From positions 1 through 25,827 of the forward strand of contig NW_022205139.1 of the NCBI RefSeq assembly GCF_008831285.2: 25,827 bases of DNA. Reading direction: 5' to 3'. The position numbers were made by a program, and so were the translations under genes. Of this stretch, positions 9,710-18,608 are shown piece after piece. The notes beneath the pieces were generated by a model. That model was not told the origin of the DNA and did no database searches. It worked only from the letters and a program-made list of their open reading frames with translations. Position 1 is the first letter of the stretch. Every line of letters starts with the position of its first letter. Source of the DNA: Nymphaea colorata (taxonomy: Eukaryota; Streptophyta; Magnoliopsida; Nymphaeales; Nymphaeaceae).

Positions 9710-10129
9710 ATGAGGATCATTGTCAAATTTTCATCGGAGATCGGCATCTCAGACATTTAGAAAGACGTAAGCCCCAATGAGACGGTTTAAAATCTTGAAG
9801 TAGCTTTGATAAGATGTAGATCATCATCTCTCTCAACTACGAGAAGATGAATGAATGCAAATTGGTATATCAAGGCGTGCTCTCAACAATAAGGCCGAAC
9901 CACTCCGAAATGTGTTTGCTGGTAATAATGGACCAGTGGAGGTGACAGTAACGAGCAAAAACGAGCTTGAAGCATATGCTGAGCAAGTTGGCTCATTAGT
10001 TCAGCTTTTCCACCAATATCCCACATATTTCGTTGGCGGGATTGTCGTGTTATCTTCTTGGTTTTGTTCCTTATGGGTGGAGGATGAAAAAATGATCTAA
10101 ATGTATTGCCTTCTTAATTTTCTCTATGA
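9710..10129 (+). CDS. Ubiquitin-like domain protein with C-terminal membrane anchor
   Basis: After removal of the 20-nt intron at 9800-9819 the N-terminus reads as a ubiquitin fold: MRIIVKF, SPNETVQNLEIIISLNYEKM, ECKLVYQG, then AEPLRNVF and GPVEVTV, with the expected strand, helix and LVYQG order. About 30 residues later is a single hydrophobic segment (FVGGIVVLSSWFCSLW) near the C-terminus, suggesting a tail anchor that puts the ubiquitin-like domain in the cytosol. No terminal GlyGly is visible, so it is probably not conjugated. Two one-base corrections (near 9885 and in the A run near 10090) make the length exact: 134 codons, ending at the TGA at 10127-10129. Without the second correction the frame would run on past the neighbouring gene. 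Confidence 0.7.
9800..9819 (+). other. 20-nt intron in ubiquitin-like gene
   Basis: GTAGCTTTGATAAGATGTAG. Removing it joins VQNLE to IIISLNYEKMNECKLVYQG, which restores the ubiquitin-fold helix and the LVYQG strand. Leaving it in reaches a TGA after a short tail. Confidence 0.88.
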
Positions 10130-10236
10130 AAAAATCTATGTTTTCTTATAGTTATACATCACAGCTACGAATTATTGTATCTCGTAGCTCAATGACCCTT
10201 TATTGATCATACTAAATAGGAGGTACATAAATGGTA

Positions 10237-10652
10237 TCAGTCATCAAGATCACGGTTGTTGCGCTTTACCATTGCCTTTCCTACATCATAAACTTCATAC
10301 CGATTGATCCTATCCATTGTTCTTTCTCGAGTGAGCTCTAGCAGGCAAAAAAGAAGTGGTCTCATTGGTTTCAATTTTCTATCTAAGGGAAGAGTTACAA
10401 AGACATTCTTTTTGTCGTGTTCTTCGTCGCAAGTCTTGATGGAAATTACCTCCTTGAGCTCTATAACTTCCGTGGGGTTTTGGTAGACTCGGCGCTATTT
10501 ATAGGTCAGGAGAAGGTTGTTAGTCAAGACAATCCAGCGTCTAGCTTGTATCATCAGTACCTGCGCCAGGACTTCCAGAATCGGGATTGTTTTTCGCAGA
10601 AATCTTCTTTCTGGATGCTTTGAATTTCCTTCAAGATTTATGAGTTGTCCAT
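10237..10652 (-). CDS. PH-domain protein, three 20-nt introns
   Basis: A stand-alone pleckstrin-homology domain of about 118 residues. After the three introns are removed the protein reads KSWRRRWIVLTNNLLLTYKQ, PTEVIELKEVISIKT, NVFKIETNET, FFACQSSLEKEQWIGSIGKA, then MVKRNNRDLDD and a TGA at 10237-10239. This is the full PH pattern: WxxRWxVLTNNxLxxYK at the start and the conserved Trp in the last helix (EQWIGSI). PH domains typically bind phosphoinositides or proteins at membranes; the basic WRRRW strand is where lipid ligands often bind. Genomic length 416, minus 60 for introns, plus one missing T in a T run near 10360, is exactly 119 codons, a strong internal check. It converges with the ubiquitin-like gene. 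Confidence 0.88.
10281..10300 (-). other. 20-nt intron 3 of PH gene
   Basis: Minus-strand GTATGAAGTTTATGATGTAG. Removing it joins EKEQWIGSIG to KAMVKRNNRDLDD and a TGA, closing the domain and the gene cleanly. Confidence 0.88.
10379..10398 (-). other. 20-nt intron 2 of PH gene
   Basis: Minus-strand GTAACTCTTCCCTTAGATAG. Removing it joins KKNVF to KIETNET, a normal PH strand. An alternative AG at 16 nt would give the wrong frame. Confidence 0.85.
10541..10560 (-). other. 20-nt intron 1 of PH gene
   Basis: Minus-strand GTACTGATGATACAAGCTAG. Removing it gives KSWRRRWIVLTNN, the classic first PH strands. Retention gives two in-frame TGA codons immediately. Confidence 0.92.
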
Positions 10653-10923
10653 TATAATTATCAACCAATCAACATAAAATTTGCAATAATTATTGCTTTT
10701 CTCAATACAAAGCTTGATTTGATGATAGTGATCAAAATAATGAATGAAAGTATTATTTTTCACTAAAATGCTCCAAAGGATGGCACAAATCTTCGGGAGT
10801 ATTATTTGATTTTTTGCATGTGGATATTATCCTGTTAGCAAGAAGGGTTGAAATTTCACCAAGTAAGCTATACAATAAATTTAAATATCCTGATTTTCCA
10901 ATACCACCATTTGTAATTATTTG
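10653..10923. promoter_or_regulatory. Divergent intergenic region, PH / VIT transporter
   Basis: 271 bp of AT-rich DNA between divergent start codons. No open frame, repeat or RNA gene was seen. It presumably carries both promoters. Confidence 0.5.
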
Positions 10924-11672
10924 ATGGGAAACAGTGAGAATAAGGACGGTTCTGAGTCAGCCAATCCCCACGGTAAGGATGAACACCACAACTCTGTGGG
11001 AGAGTACATCAAGTCAGCTGTTTATGGTGGACTCGATGGGCTTTGCACCACCCTCATCATCGCCATTTCCTCTGTTGGATCCGGCGGTACCCCCAGCACG
11101 GTTTTAGCTCTTGGAATAGCCTCCATGATCGGTGACGGGCTCGGCATGGCCGTAGCAGATTATCTCGGCACGAAGAGTGATGATGAGTATATGTTGCAGG
11201 AGGAAGCTAGGGAGAGGAGGGAAATTGAAAATGACTTGGAGGCGGAAAAAGCGGAGATGGTACACCTCTACAACGAAATGGGACTGGAGCCAGCTGTATC
11301 TGAGGAGATCGTGCAATTTTGAGCAAAAATCAGGATGGTTTCCTGAAAATCATGATGATCGAGGAACTTCAACTTATCGCAGGAGAGGAAAATCCCTTCA
11401 CAAACAGTCTTGTGACCTTCTTCAGCTTTGCCATCTTCGGACTGACTCCCATCATCCCATCTATTGTGGCCAAGGGCATCGGAATGGCAACTATCGAGGA
11501 TAGCATTGTGATTGCCACTATCTGCGTTTCCGCTTTCTTCTTGGGTGTCTTGGGTCTCGCTAAGAGCTGTGTAGGAGGAATGAAATGGTATGTCTCTGTC
11601 CCTGAGACTATCGTCATTGGAGCGATTGCTGCTGGTGCTGCCTACGGAATCGGTAAAGCCTTCGGATAATGA
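10924..11672 (+). CDS. VIT/CCC1-family iron or manganese transporter
   Basis: Vacuolar iron transporter family: moves Fe2+ or Mn2+ from cytosol into an acidic store, probably by proton exchange. After a polar N-terminus comes the family signature in TM1-TM2 (GGLDGLCTTLIIAISS, GIASMIGDGLGMAVADYL). Next is the cytosolic Glu-rich metal-binding helix region (EEARERREIENDLEAEKAEM) and IMMIEELQL, matching the conserved MMxxEL. Three hydrophobic helices complete the five-TM fold. A one-base frame break lies at 11317-11322 (CAA TTT TGA). Restoring one T gives IVQFLSKNQDGFLKIMM, with 22 residues between the conserved Gly-Leu and Met-Met, the same as I recall for plant VIT1, so this is a deletion and not an intron. 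With it the gene is exactly 250 codons, ending at the TGA at 11670-11672. Confidence 0.93.
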
Positions 11673-11963
11673 TGAGTGATCGTCTCTATAAAAAATAATT
11701 CTATCAAAAAGATCATCAGAAAAATAGGTTTGCCGTTGATTGATGGTATAGGTTTTAGCGATTATGGAAATTAACAATCTCTTGATATATAAGTGAAAGG
11801 CGCCAAAACATTCAAAATTGTCAAAAATTACTTTGAATAAAAATTGCAAAGCTTGTAGATTTTTCTACCAACCGAATTAAAACATTTATTGCTCTTATAC
11901 TGCAACAAATTTATATCTTTTTTTAAGAAATCCATCTAGACTTTACAGGTATAAATTAAATAG
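11673..11963. other. Intergenic spacer
   Basis: 291 bp of AT-rich sequence between two plus-strand genes. It should hold the 3' end of the transporter and the promoter of the RING gene. I see no further feature. Confidence 0.5.
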
Positions 11964-12497
11964 ATGGGTGGCGTTTTAAGCACACTCTGCTGCTGTTGTT
12001 CTTCTCCTTGCATGGATAAATCACTCAACAATTCACAGACGAATCCCAACCTCTCAATGGTCGAGTTCGACATTAACCCAAGGGTGATTAATAATCCTAA
12101 CCCAGTTCTTAATCTGGTCATCACAAATATAAGCTACCGGAAGAAATTAGAGGCTCTCTTCACGAATGAAAAGAAGTGGGAGCTCATCAATGGAAGTGCA
12201 ATCTACGAAGATAAAACATGCTCCATTTGTTTAGCCGATAGGGCCAATATAAAACTATAATGCAAGCATTACTTTCACATGCCTTGTCTATTGGTTTGGT
12301 ATAAGAGCAAAGCCTCTTGCCCAAATTGCAGATGTAAGATCAGTAACGTAGATATCTTTTGCGAAGTCTGTGAGTATTAGTATTACACGACCACTTTTAT
12401 AGATGCAATCAAGTAAAAAACAGTCGATTAGTTTGGACAGCCAATCATAAATGCATGCGAAACATGCAAAAAAACTTTAAAAAGACAAGAGTAATGA
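11964..12497 (+). CDS. RING-H2 protein with N-terminal acylation-type motif
   Basis: A clean 177-residue frame with no breaks. It starts MGGVLSTLCCCCSSPC: Gly2 and a cluster of Cys at 9-12 and 16, the pattern of proteins that are N-myristoylated and palmitoylated, which would tether it to the cytosolic face of a membrane. A RING-H2 domain follows: C86-x2-C89, C100-x-H102-x2-H105-x2-C108, C119-x2-C122. RING-H2 domains recruit E2 enzymes for ubiquitin transfer. After it comes a second Cys set, C133-x2-C136 and C165-x2-C168, likely another zinc site. The same RING-plus-second-site layout occurs in the next two genes, so the three are paralogs. Acylation is inferred from sequence only. Confidence 0.88.
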
Positions 12498-12602
12498 TCC
12501 TTTTATAGGCACTTATATGGATAAATCCTCATTGATATAAATGGACACCTATCTATACTGAAATATTGCGATAATAAATGATTTAACTTTGAATAAATAA
12601 TA

Positions 12603-13395
12603 ATGAAAGCGTTAATACTTTTTGCACTCCTGGTGTACCTTTCATCTTGCAGCAACTGCAGTGCATTCTTCTAGTTCGAGTCTCCTCCATTTAGATGCAT
12701 CTATAGTGTGACTTATGCGTCATAATCATGCTCAAATCCAATCTTCCAAGCCTGCGCAGTTACGTTCAATCAAACAAACAACATTTATAGTAACAGATAA
12801 ACATGCTCAAAATATTGCTGCAGCCAGCAAAACATAGTTTGCCCACCATCAGCTTCTCAACAAAATTCTGTAATCTCTTTAACGCTTGTAGCAGCCATAT
12901 TATGTGGTCTTTTCTTAGTGGGGGCAATAATCATCATCTTCTACAGGTTTCATGAAGAAATGCTTTATTGTTTTTCAAGATGTTGCTGCTGTATAAAAGT
13001 AAATGCAGTCGATAATGCCCCTACCTTGGGAATAAGTAACAAATAGTGATAATAAAGATGAAACGCATGTGGACTTAGAGCCGAGTAATGAGAGAGAATG
13101 GAATCAAGACACAAGAAATATCAAATAAATCGATTGTTCCGTATGCCTTTGTGGAGAGGTCAATATGATGCTCGATTGCGGGCATTTGTATCACAGGGAA
13201 TGCATCATAGAATGCTTTCGAAGGAAATACGAATGCGTGTTATGTCGAACAACCTAGCTAGAATGTTTCCGCCTTTTCTGCCAAGGATGCTTTTAATCTT
13301 ACACGGAAATATATTCAGCTTAGCTATATCGATTCAGGGGTGTAAAGACCGTCCACTGTCCAACCTGCTCATTCAAGAATCTTATCACATATTGA
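12603..13395 (+). CDS. Type I transmembrane RING protein
   Basis: MKALILFALLVYLSS is a signal peptide. A Cys-rich extracellular or lumenal part of about 80 residues follows, then one transmembrane segment (LVAAILCGLFLVGAIIIIFY), a juxtamembrane Cys run (CCCC) and a cytosolic tail. The tail holds a RING (CSVCLCGEVNMMLDCGHLYH with RECII, then CVLC) and two further CxxC pairs (FCQGC, HCPTC), the layout of its neighbours. It probably acts as a membrane-bound E3 ubiquitin ligase. The frame changes by +1 near 13048, just after the membrane region; one surplus A in an A run explains it and gives exactly 264 codons to the TGA at 13393-13395. It converges on its paralog with a 56-bp gap. Confidence 0.87.
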
Positions 13396-13451
13396 TTATT
13401 TTCTATCCGCTTATGATAACTCTGATTTTTTTATAAGTAAAAGGAGAAATA

Positions 13452-14285
13452 TCAAACACACTATGGGCAAGCCAGTTTTTCATAGTTGCGTTTTAGCTTG
13501 ACTAAATCTCCTATTGGAACTTATGTTTCCCTGCGAAAGCACTTATTGCAAGCTATTTGAAAGTTTGAAAGGTTGTTTCCTCGACAAACACCGCATTCAA
13601 ATTTCTTTTTTAGCCATAGACGCAGGCAGTTTGGATGGAAGTAATGACCACAATCCGATCTGAGGTATGGCCTATCGCCGAGGCAAATCGAGCAATTCGG
13701 AAGCTCTTCTAGATTTATATAAGTATCCTTCCAGTCTCGGTTTGTTAACAGGTTGTGAAGCGAAGCCTAGTCCAGCATTGGTTTCTTTGCCTTTATGTTT
13801 TTTGGTGCTTCAGGGTTATCAAGCTGATTTAACGCACTGATTCGGCTACTAAAGGCTGATTTGCGATATACACAGCAAGCAAGAAAGAAAAGTATGCAAA
13901 CTGATCCCACAATGATCAGAACAACCATGAGTATTCTTCCTATGCTCTCTAAGCTATTGTTTGAACTGCTTTTTTTAGCTGTGCATTTAGCAGCAGCCGC
14001 ATATTGGCTTTCCTCATTAAGGCTATTCCCGCAGCAGTAGCTCATGCAATTGCTGAAGCTAAACTCAGTAAAGAAGTTATAGCTGGAGCATGTGGAGTTC
14101 GGTGCCTGTGATGGTTCTGTGCAGTAGCTGATCTTGCAATAGTTGAACTTAGATGATGCGCATCCACTGCTGTAGGGAATAAAGTTGAATTGGCATGCGA
14201 GAGTGGATGTATTCATGTAGAAATTTGAGGTGCAGTTCTGTGTTAAAACTCCACTGAGGATGCAGAGCAAGAGAAGAAGCTTCAT
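13452..14285 (-). CDS. Type I transmembrane RING-H2 protein
   Basis: An intact 277-residue frame. Residues 1-16 (MKLLLLLCILSGVLTQ) form a signal peptide. Residues 17-110 are a Cys-rich, Asn/Ser-rich ectodomain with N-glycosylation-type sites. A transmembrane segment lies at about 117-139 (RILMVVLIIVGSVCILFFLA). The cytosolic tail has RING-H2 at C198-x2-C201, C212-x-H214-x2-H217-x2-C220, C231-x2-C234, then the second Cys set C246-x2-C249 and C273-x2-C276. Likely a membrane-bound E3 ligase. It is the convergent inverted paralog of the previous gene and shares its cytosolic module with the acyl-type RING protein at 11964. No frame break or intron. Confidence 0.93.
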
Positions 14286-14356
14286 TATTATTTTTGAAAT
14301 TTAATGTTTAAAAATTAACAGTCAAAAATTAATCATATATAACGAACATATATGAA

Positions 14357-15758
14357 TCATCGTCTTGTGTAAGGTCTTCTGTGGTTCATCCTTGTGTTTA
14401 ATCCCATCAGCAGGGCTCGAGCAATCTATTCGATCAGCGGAAGATTTTTGGCCTTCATGTTATGGAGTTTGCAGAGTAAAATTCGCGCATTTAAAAACTC
14501 AGGACTTGTAAGGACATATTGCACATACCTTTCATCTTGGCGAAGGTTGATCACTTGTCCCACTTGTGCGTTTAAGTCATCTGCGTAGACTCTGACTATT
14601 TTTTGAGCACGCCTGAGGCTCTTTCGAATGATCTTAAACACGTAACTTCGCAGGACGTTTATGTTCTCGAACATGGTAATACATCCGTAAATCTAACGAT
14701 ATCGTTAACGAATTTTGGCTAGATCTTGCAGCTCAATGAAGAACGATGCCAGCTCTTATTATGATTATTCGTTCCACGTTTTAACTATATGCCTTGCTAC
14801 ACCGTTTGGAAGGACCGAAGTTTCCATGCCATCGTCGTCATTGGGATCTTCAAAAGCACTCATTGATTCAGAAGGTTCTGGTAATTAGTATGGGTTTTTT
14901 TACGGTTATTTTACCTTATTCGCAATTACTTGATGCTTGAATGGAGAAACTACTTTCTTGCAAAACAACCTGTCTTTTTCTTGCCTGAAGACTGAGATTT
15001 TTTCTCTCTCATCGTAACGCGTAGGGTCTACCTCTTTTCCACGAATCATGAGAAGCTTCAAGATAGATTGGTATGTCCTGTAGACGCTTAGTGCTTCCAC
15101 CTGGGCTCCTTCCGGCGCCATATTGTAGCCAGCTCTCAGGAAAAGCGAGTAGTTTCCGAAATACTAATCGCTAGGAGCGAACTGTCGAGAATAGTCTCTG
15201 TAGTTGAGCAGGATAGAATAGAGAATGCGTATGTCTGGTTTTTGCAATGACTCAACAAGTATTCCGCAAAAGTTTTAAAGAAACCTTTCAATAGCTCGAA
15301 ACGCTTATGTCGCTATTGATGTTACAATTCCCGCGTATTTCTTATACTCCACCCTTATCGGGAATCCCACACTCGTTACGTGCTACCTAAATGGCTGCAT
15401 CCCATAGCCTCGTTCTAAAAGCGCTTCGATAATTATTTGCTTCACTCGGTAGCGTTCTTCCTCTTATATGTCCTTGAAGGGAGGAGGCGGCACATTTGCA
15501 ATATTGAATTTCCTTACGCTTGAGGAGGAATGATACGAGAATCGACCACCTGCTGCATGCTCTAGAAGAGATTTGCGACGATGCGGGGCACGCTTAGATG
15601 GGGGAAATGACTTTTGATGGAATTTGCTGCATGCTCAAGCTCCTAGATAGGATTATCATTACATTGTTATCAGGCTACGGTTCTTAGTAATCAAGAAGTT
15701 GTTCCTCTTGCAGGCGTGTCTTCAGAAACCATTTGGATAGATGCTCCATATTGGCCAT
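14357..15758 (-). CDS. Unknown protein, paralog of the gene at 16817-18339
   Basis: About 460 residues, family not recognised. The N-terminus (MANMEHLSKWFLKTRLQEEQ) is followed by the 20-nt intron at 15643-15662, then HAANSIKSHFPHLSVPRIVA. A central conserved block reads ERGYGMQPFR, QAFRAIERFLQNFC, ILYSILLNYRD. The C-terminal part (ELASFFIELQDLAKIRQRYR, LTSPEFLNARILLCKLHN) is basic and helical. The same blocks in the same order occur in the paralog 1 kb away (RKGYGVMNFR, PLYSILLNCRD, LVSPESLHARVALCDFGC). Between them lies an acidic, Pro-rich disordered stretch. One frame change near 15535 has no suitable intron and is probably a missing base. The pairing suggests an old local duplication. Confidence 0.72.
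15643..15662 (-). other. 20-nt intron in unknown paralog gene
   Basis: Minus-strand GTAATGATAATCCTATCTAG. Removing it joins EPQPDNN to ELEHAANSIKSHFPHL, the segment that aligns with the paralog (IQRAIAIISVEFPHL). Confidence 0.85.
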
Positions 15759-15894
15759 TATTTTTTCACAAAAGTCAGTCTCGACTGTTTATTCCTGTTT
15801 ATTTAAAAAAAAATGCAATCGCCTTAAGCATCTTATAGAAACAGGATGATTGGCATTACGTTCCCACTCCCATTGCGCACACAGGCACCATACA

Positions 15895-16787
15895 ATGTAT
15901 GAATACGATGAAGAATTTTACGATGATAGCTACGGTGGACGCAGAAGAAGCTATAACTTTCCTCGAAGGCATCGGCGCAGGACAAGGAATGATTTTGCTT
16001 AAGAATTCTTCAAGAAAAGAAGACCGAAGATCAAACTGTATCCTGGAATGCCTCTGAAGATCAATGAAGACCAATCGCGCCTTGCTAATGATTTAGATCA
16101 CGAAATCCACGAGATTAAAACTTCTCTCAACCATGAGTAGTCTGAAGATTCAGATATTGATATGAATGGTTTAGATGTAAATTACTTGAGTGAAATTGAC
16201 CTTAGCATCACTGACCAGCCGAGAGAGGAGCTTAAGAAAGTAATGAAGAATAACAAGCTGATAAATATCATCGACCTTGATCAGGAATAGTAAAGGGATG
16301 AGCTTGATATAGGTAAATAAAAAATAAAAGAAAATCTTCGCGCCCCTGATGATATTCTAAATCCTACTAAGGAGGAGATTCATCATATAAATCAAAGCTG
16401 TCAAATAAATCCGTAGAATAGTGCCAAATTCATACTAAATCATAATCAAACCATGACAAAGCTTGCCATGTCTTTTCCTTAGAGTTCACTTCTGCAAAGA
16501 TTTAATCCATACAGAAAAGATTACAATATTTGATTCATAAAGGAATGACAAGGTACAACCAACAAATCGAAGTTTTCAAGACTTGCCTTGCAAATCTCAA
16601 TAAAATTGGAGATAATATTGCTCCTAGCATTCTTGAGAGTAGAGAAAAATTAGCGATAGAGGTTCAAGTCCTTTTAAGCAAGCTATACCTAAGCCAAAAA
16701 GTGGATCGATAATTCTTTTATGAATTGGCATCAAAGATCAATTTTTTCTTCAAGGAGAGCCAACCAGTTGTAAGGCATGAAAAATGA
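15895..16787 (+). CDS. Hypothetical protein, RNA-binding-like basic N-terminus
   Basis: About 297 residues; no family recognised. It begins acidic-aromatic (MYEYDEEFYDDSYGG), then an Arg-rich stretch (RRRSYNFPRRHRRR) and KKRRPKIKLYPGMP. The middle is acidic and Gln/Asn-rich. The C-terminal 90 residues (NQQIEVFKTCLANLNKIG, LESREKLAIEVQVLLSKLYL) look helical. In frame there is a TGA at 16531-16533, after which the protein continues in the -1 frame. Either one T is missing (ATT TGA to ATT TTG A) or an upstream intron of 17 or 41 nt is present; I cannot decide. It lies between two paralogous genes on the other strand, 29 bp from the downstream one. Confidence 0.6.
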
Positions 16788-16816
16788 TTTATTTCCATAT
16801 ATAATCAAATATAAGA

Positions 16817-18339
16817 TCAAAAGTCAAGATCGTCATAGTCGTTAGAATCTATCCTTCTTTTATCGGTCTGTTTCACGGCGTCTTCCATTAGTACTATAGC
16901 TCTTTATATCATTTGCGTTGTTGGATTCTTGGAGCAACCGAAGTCACAAAGCGCAACGCGAGCATGTAGAGATTCTGGTGAGACCAAGATTTTCTTTATT
17001 TTATCGTTGTTCATGCTATTCATAAAGGACACGAAGGCAGACAGTTCACGTTTTTCATTGACGATTGACTTTAACTTCCGAATGATTAGCCTCATGACCT
17101 TATTAAGGCGGTTTTTAATGATTTTGCAATCATCAAACTCAGAGTCTGGACCATATTCATCTCTATATTTGTCTCTGACCTTGGCAACATTTCTTAATTC
17201 TCGGTAGTAACTCAATAGCTGGGTATCATTGTCGGGAGACCATTCATCTTATCGCCAAAACTAGTCTAACCTCCTTTTAATTTTTGTCTAAGTCACTATT
17301 TTCGAATCCCCTTCCTTCAGTCGAAACTGATAATAAATGCGTTCGTAGAGCCTTATTGCTTCTTTACGACCGATTTTGACTGAAGTGCAATCAACATTGA
17401 ACTGAGCCTGCATAAATCTTAAAAAAGTTGGTGCCACTTCAGGAAAGAGATCCCTGCAATTGAGAAGAATCGAGTAAAGTGGTTTCATTTCAAGTTTTTG
17501 CGTTTTGTAATTGTGGCAATTTTAATCAAGAAATTGCTATAACTTTCGAAAAGTATCAGTTACTATGCCATAGCTTACAGTCTTGTACCTGGATTAATCG
17601 CTGAATAGTATAAAACTTACAACTAGCATGTATAGGGCGTATCTTATAACTCACTGCGAAAGTTCATCACTCCATATCCCTTTCTGATAAATGCTTTGGC
17701 AACTAACCGTTTTTAGATGAATCTTGCACGCTATTCGTGCGTATGAAATTGAGAAATTTTGACACAGGGAACTATGACCATTTAGGAATGATCAATAGAG
17801 ACACCGATGATTTCAAGATCACGATCAATCTGGTTCCTAGACTCATATCGTTATTGAAACTTATAGCTTGGAGGATTCTATTGCATGTTGATTTCTTTTA
17901 TTTCTATTTGAAAGGATCAGGCTTTTAAGCTATGGTTATGCTCCTTTTTCCTTTATTACCTTGAAGATTTTGAGTGGTTTTTATTCTTTTGACTTCTGAT
18001 TGTGACCAAATCGATTTATTTCTAATATTTAGCCTATTATCGAGTCTATTGGTTATTTTAGTCTTCCTTGTATTCAGAAAGTAAGGAAGAGGAATTTTAT
18101 GCTTTTGGTAATGTATTTGCCATTAGCCTGCTGTATAGAGTACTGATGAGGACTTACATATTTAAATGTGGGAATTCAACACTAATAATGGCTATGGCTC
18201 TCTGTATTTCGGTTTATATTGAGCTAAGCTCACCAGCTTTCACAGACTTTTGTTATATTTCATCTTCATCATCTTCGAACGCGCATATTTGGTGACTCTG
18301 AAGCTTATCGTTTTTGGTGACTTATCTCTTATGAATCAT
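16817..18339 (-). CDS. Unknown protein, paralog of the gene at 14357-15758, with in-frame TGA
   Basis: After removal of the 26-nt intron at 17563-17588 this region is exactly 499 codons from the ATG at 18339 to the TGA at 16817-16819, with no frame break. The blocks shared with its paralog are FPHLNMQVLISTLYSRL, RKGYGVMNFR, DTFRKLQQFLDQNC, PLYSILLNCRD, YYRELRNVAKVRDKYRDEYG and LVSPESLHARVALCDFGC. It has an extra Gln/Lys/Asn-rich insertion of about 60 residues in the N-terminal half. One TGA codon (17917-17919) sits in frame inside that insertion, between SLKA and SFQIEIKEINM. This may be a base error, readthrough, or a sign that the gene starts at the ATG at 17886; homology upstream of the TGA argues for the longer gene. 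Function unknown. Confidence 0.7.
17563..17588 (-). other. 26-nt intron in unknown paralog gene
   Basis: On the minus strand it begins GTACAAGACTG and ends GGCATAG. Removing it yields VTDTFRKLQQFLDQNC, which aligns with the paralog's TQAFRAIERFLQNFC and keeps the frame into PLYSILLN. Retention ends at a TGA 75 bases later. Confidence 0.8.
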
Positions 18340-18608
18340 AAGTGAAGATTACTGCATCATCGTACGTCAAATTCGATGTGGTAAACGTCATCTATGTCCT
18401 TATACTATTTTTATAAATCGGAAGATTTTTAAAAATCATTTTTAATGACCACATTGATAAAAATGACTGATTTCATCAACAATAAATCTAGATTACCATC
18501 CAAGTGTTTGAGGTTGTGTGTAACGTAGAAGATGAGCTTTTGATATTCGATTAATATAGATGCGACACATATCAGTAATATATGCATTCTTTTCAAAATA
18601 TTATACCA
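18340..18608. promoter_or_regulatory. Divergent intergenic region, unknown gene / protease
   Basis: 269 bp between divergent start codons. AT-rich; no feature seen beyond presumed promoters. An in-frame ATG at 18582 could extend the protease by nine residues but would put polar residues before the signal peptide. Confidence 0.45.

Noticed and set aside
11311-11333. A 23-nt GT...AG stretch in the VIT gene that would correct the frame as an intron
   Set aside because: Its removal deletes eight residues from a helix whose length matches the family exactly when they are kept.
13098-13436. An open frame from 13098 to 13436 on the plus strand
   Set aside because: It is a shadow of the transmembrane RING gene; the neighbouring frame carries the RING cysteines.
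16553-16572. A 20-nt GTAC...AAG sequence that looks like the intron class
   Set aside because: It lies inside a well-formed coding segment (TRYNQQIEVFKTCL); removing it breaks the frame.
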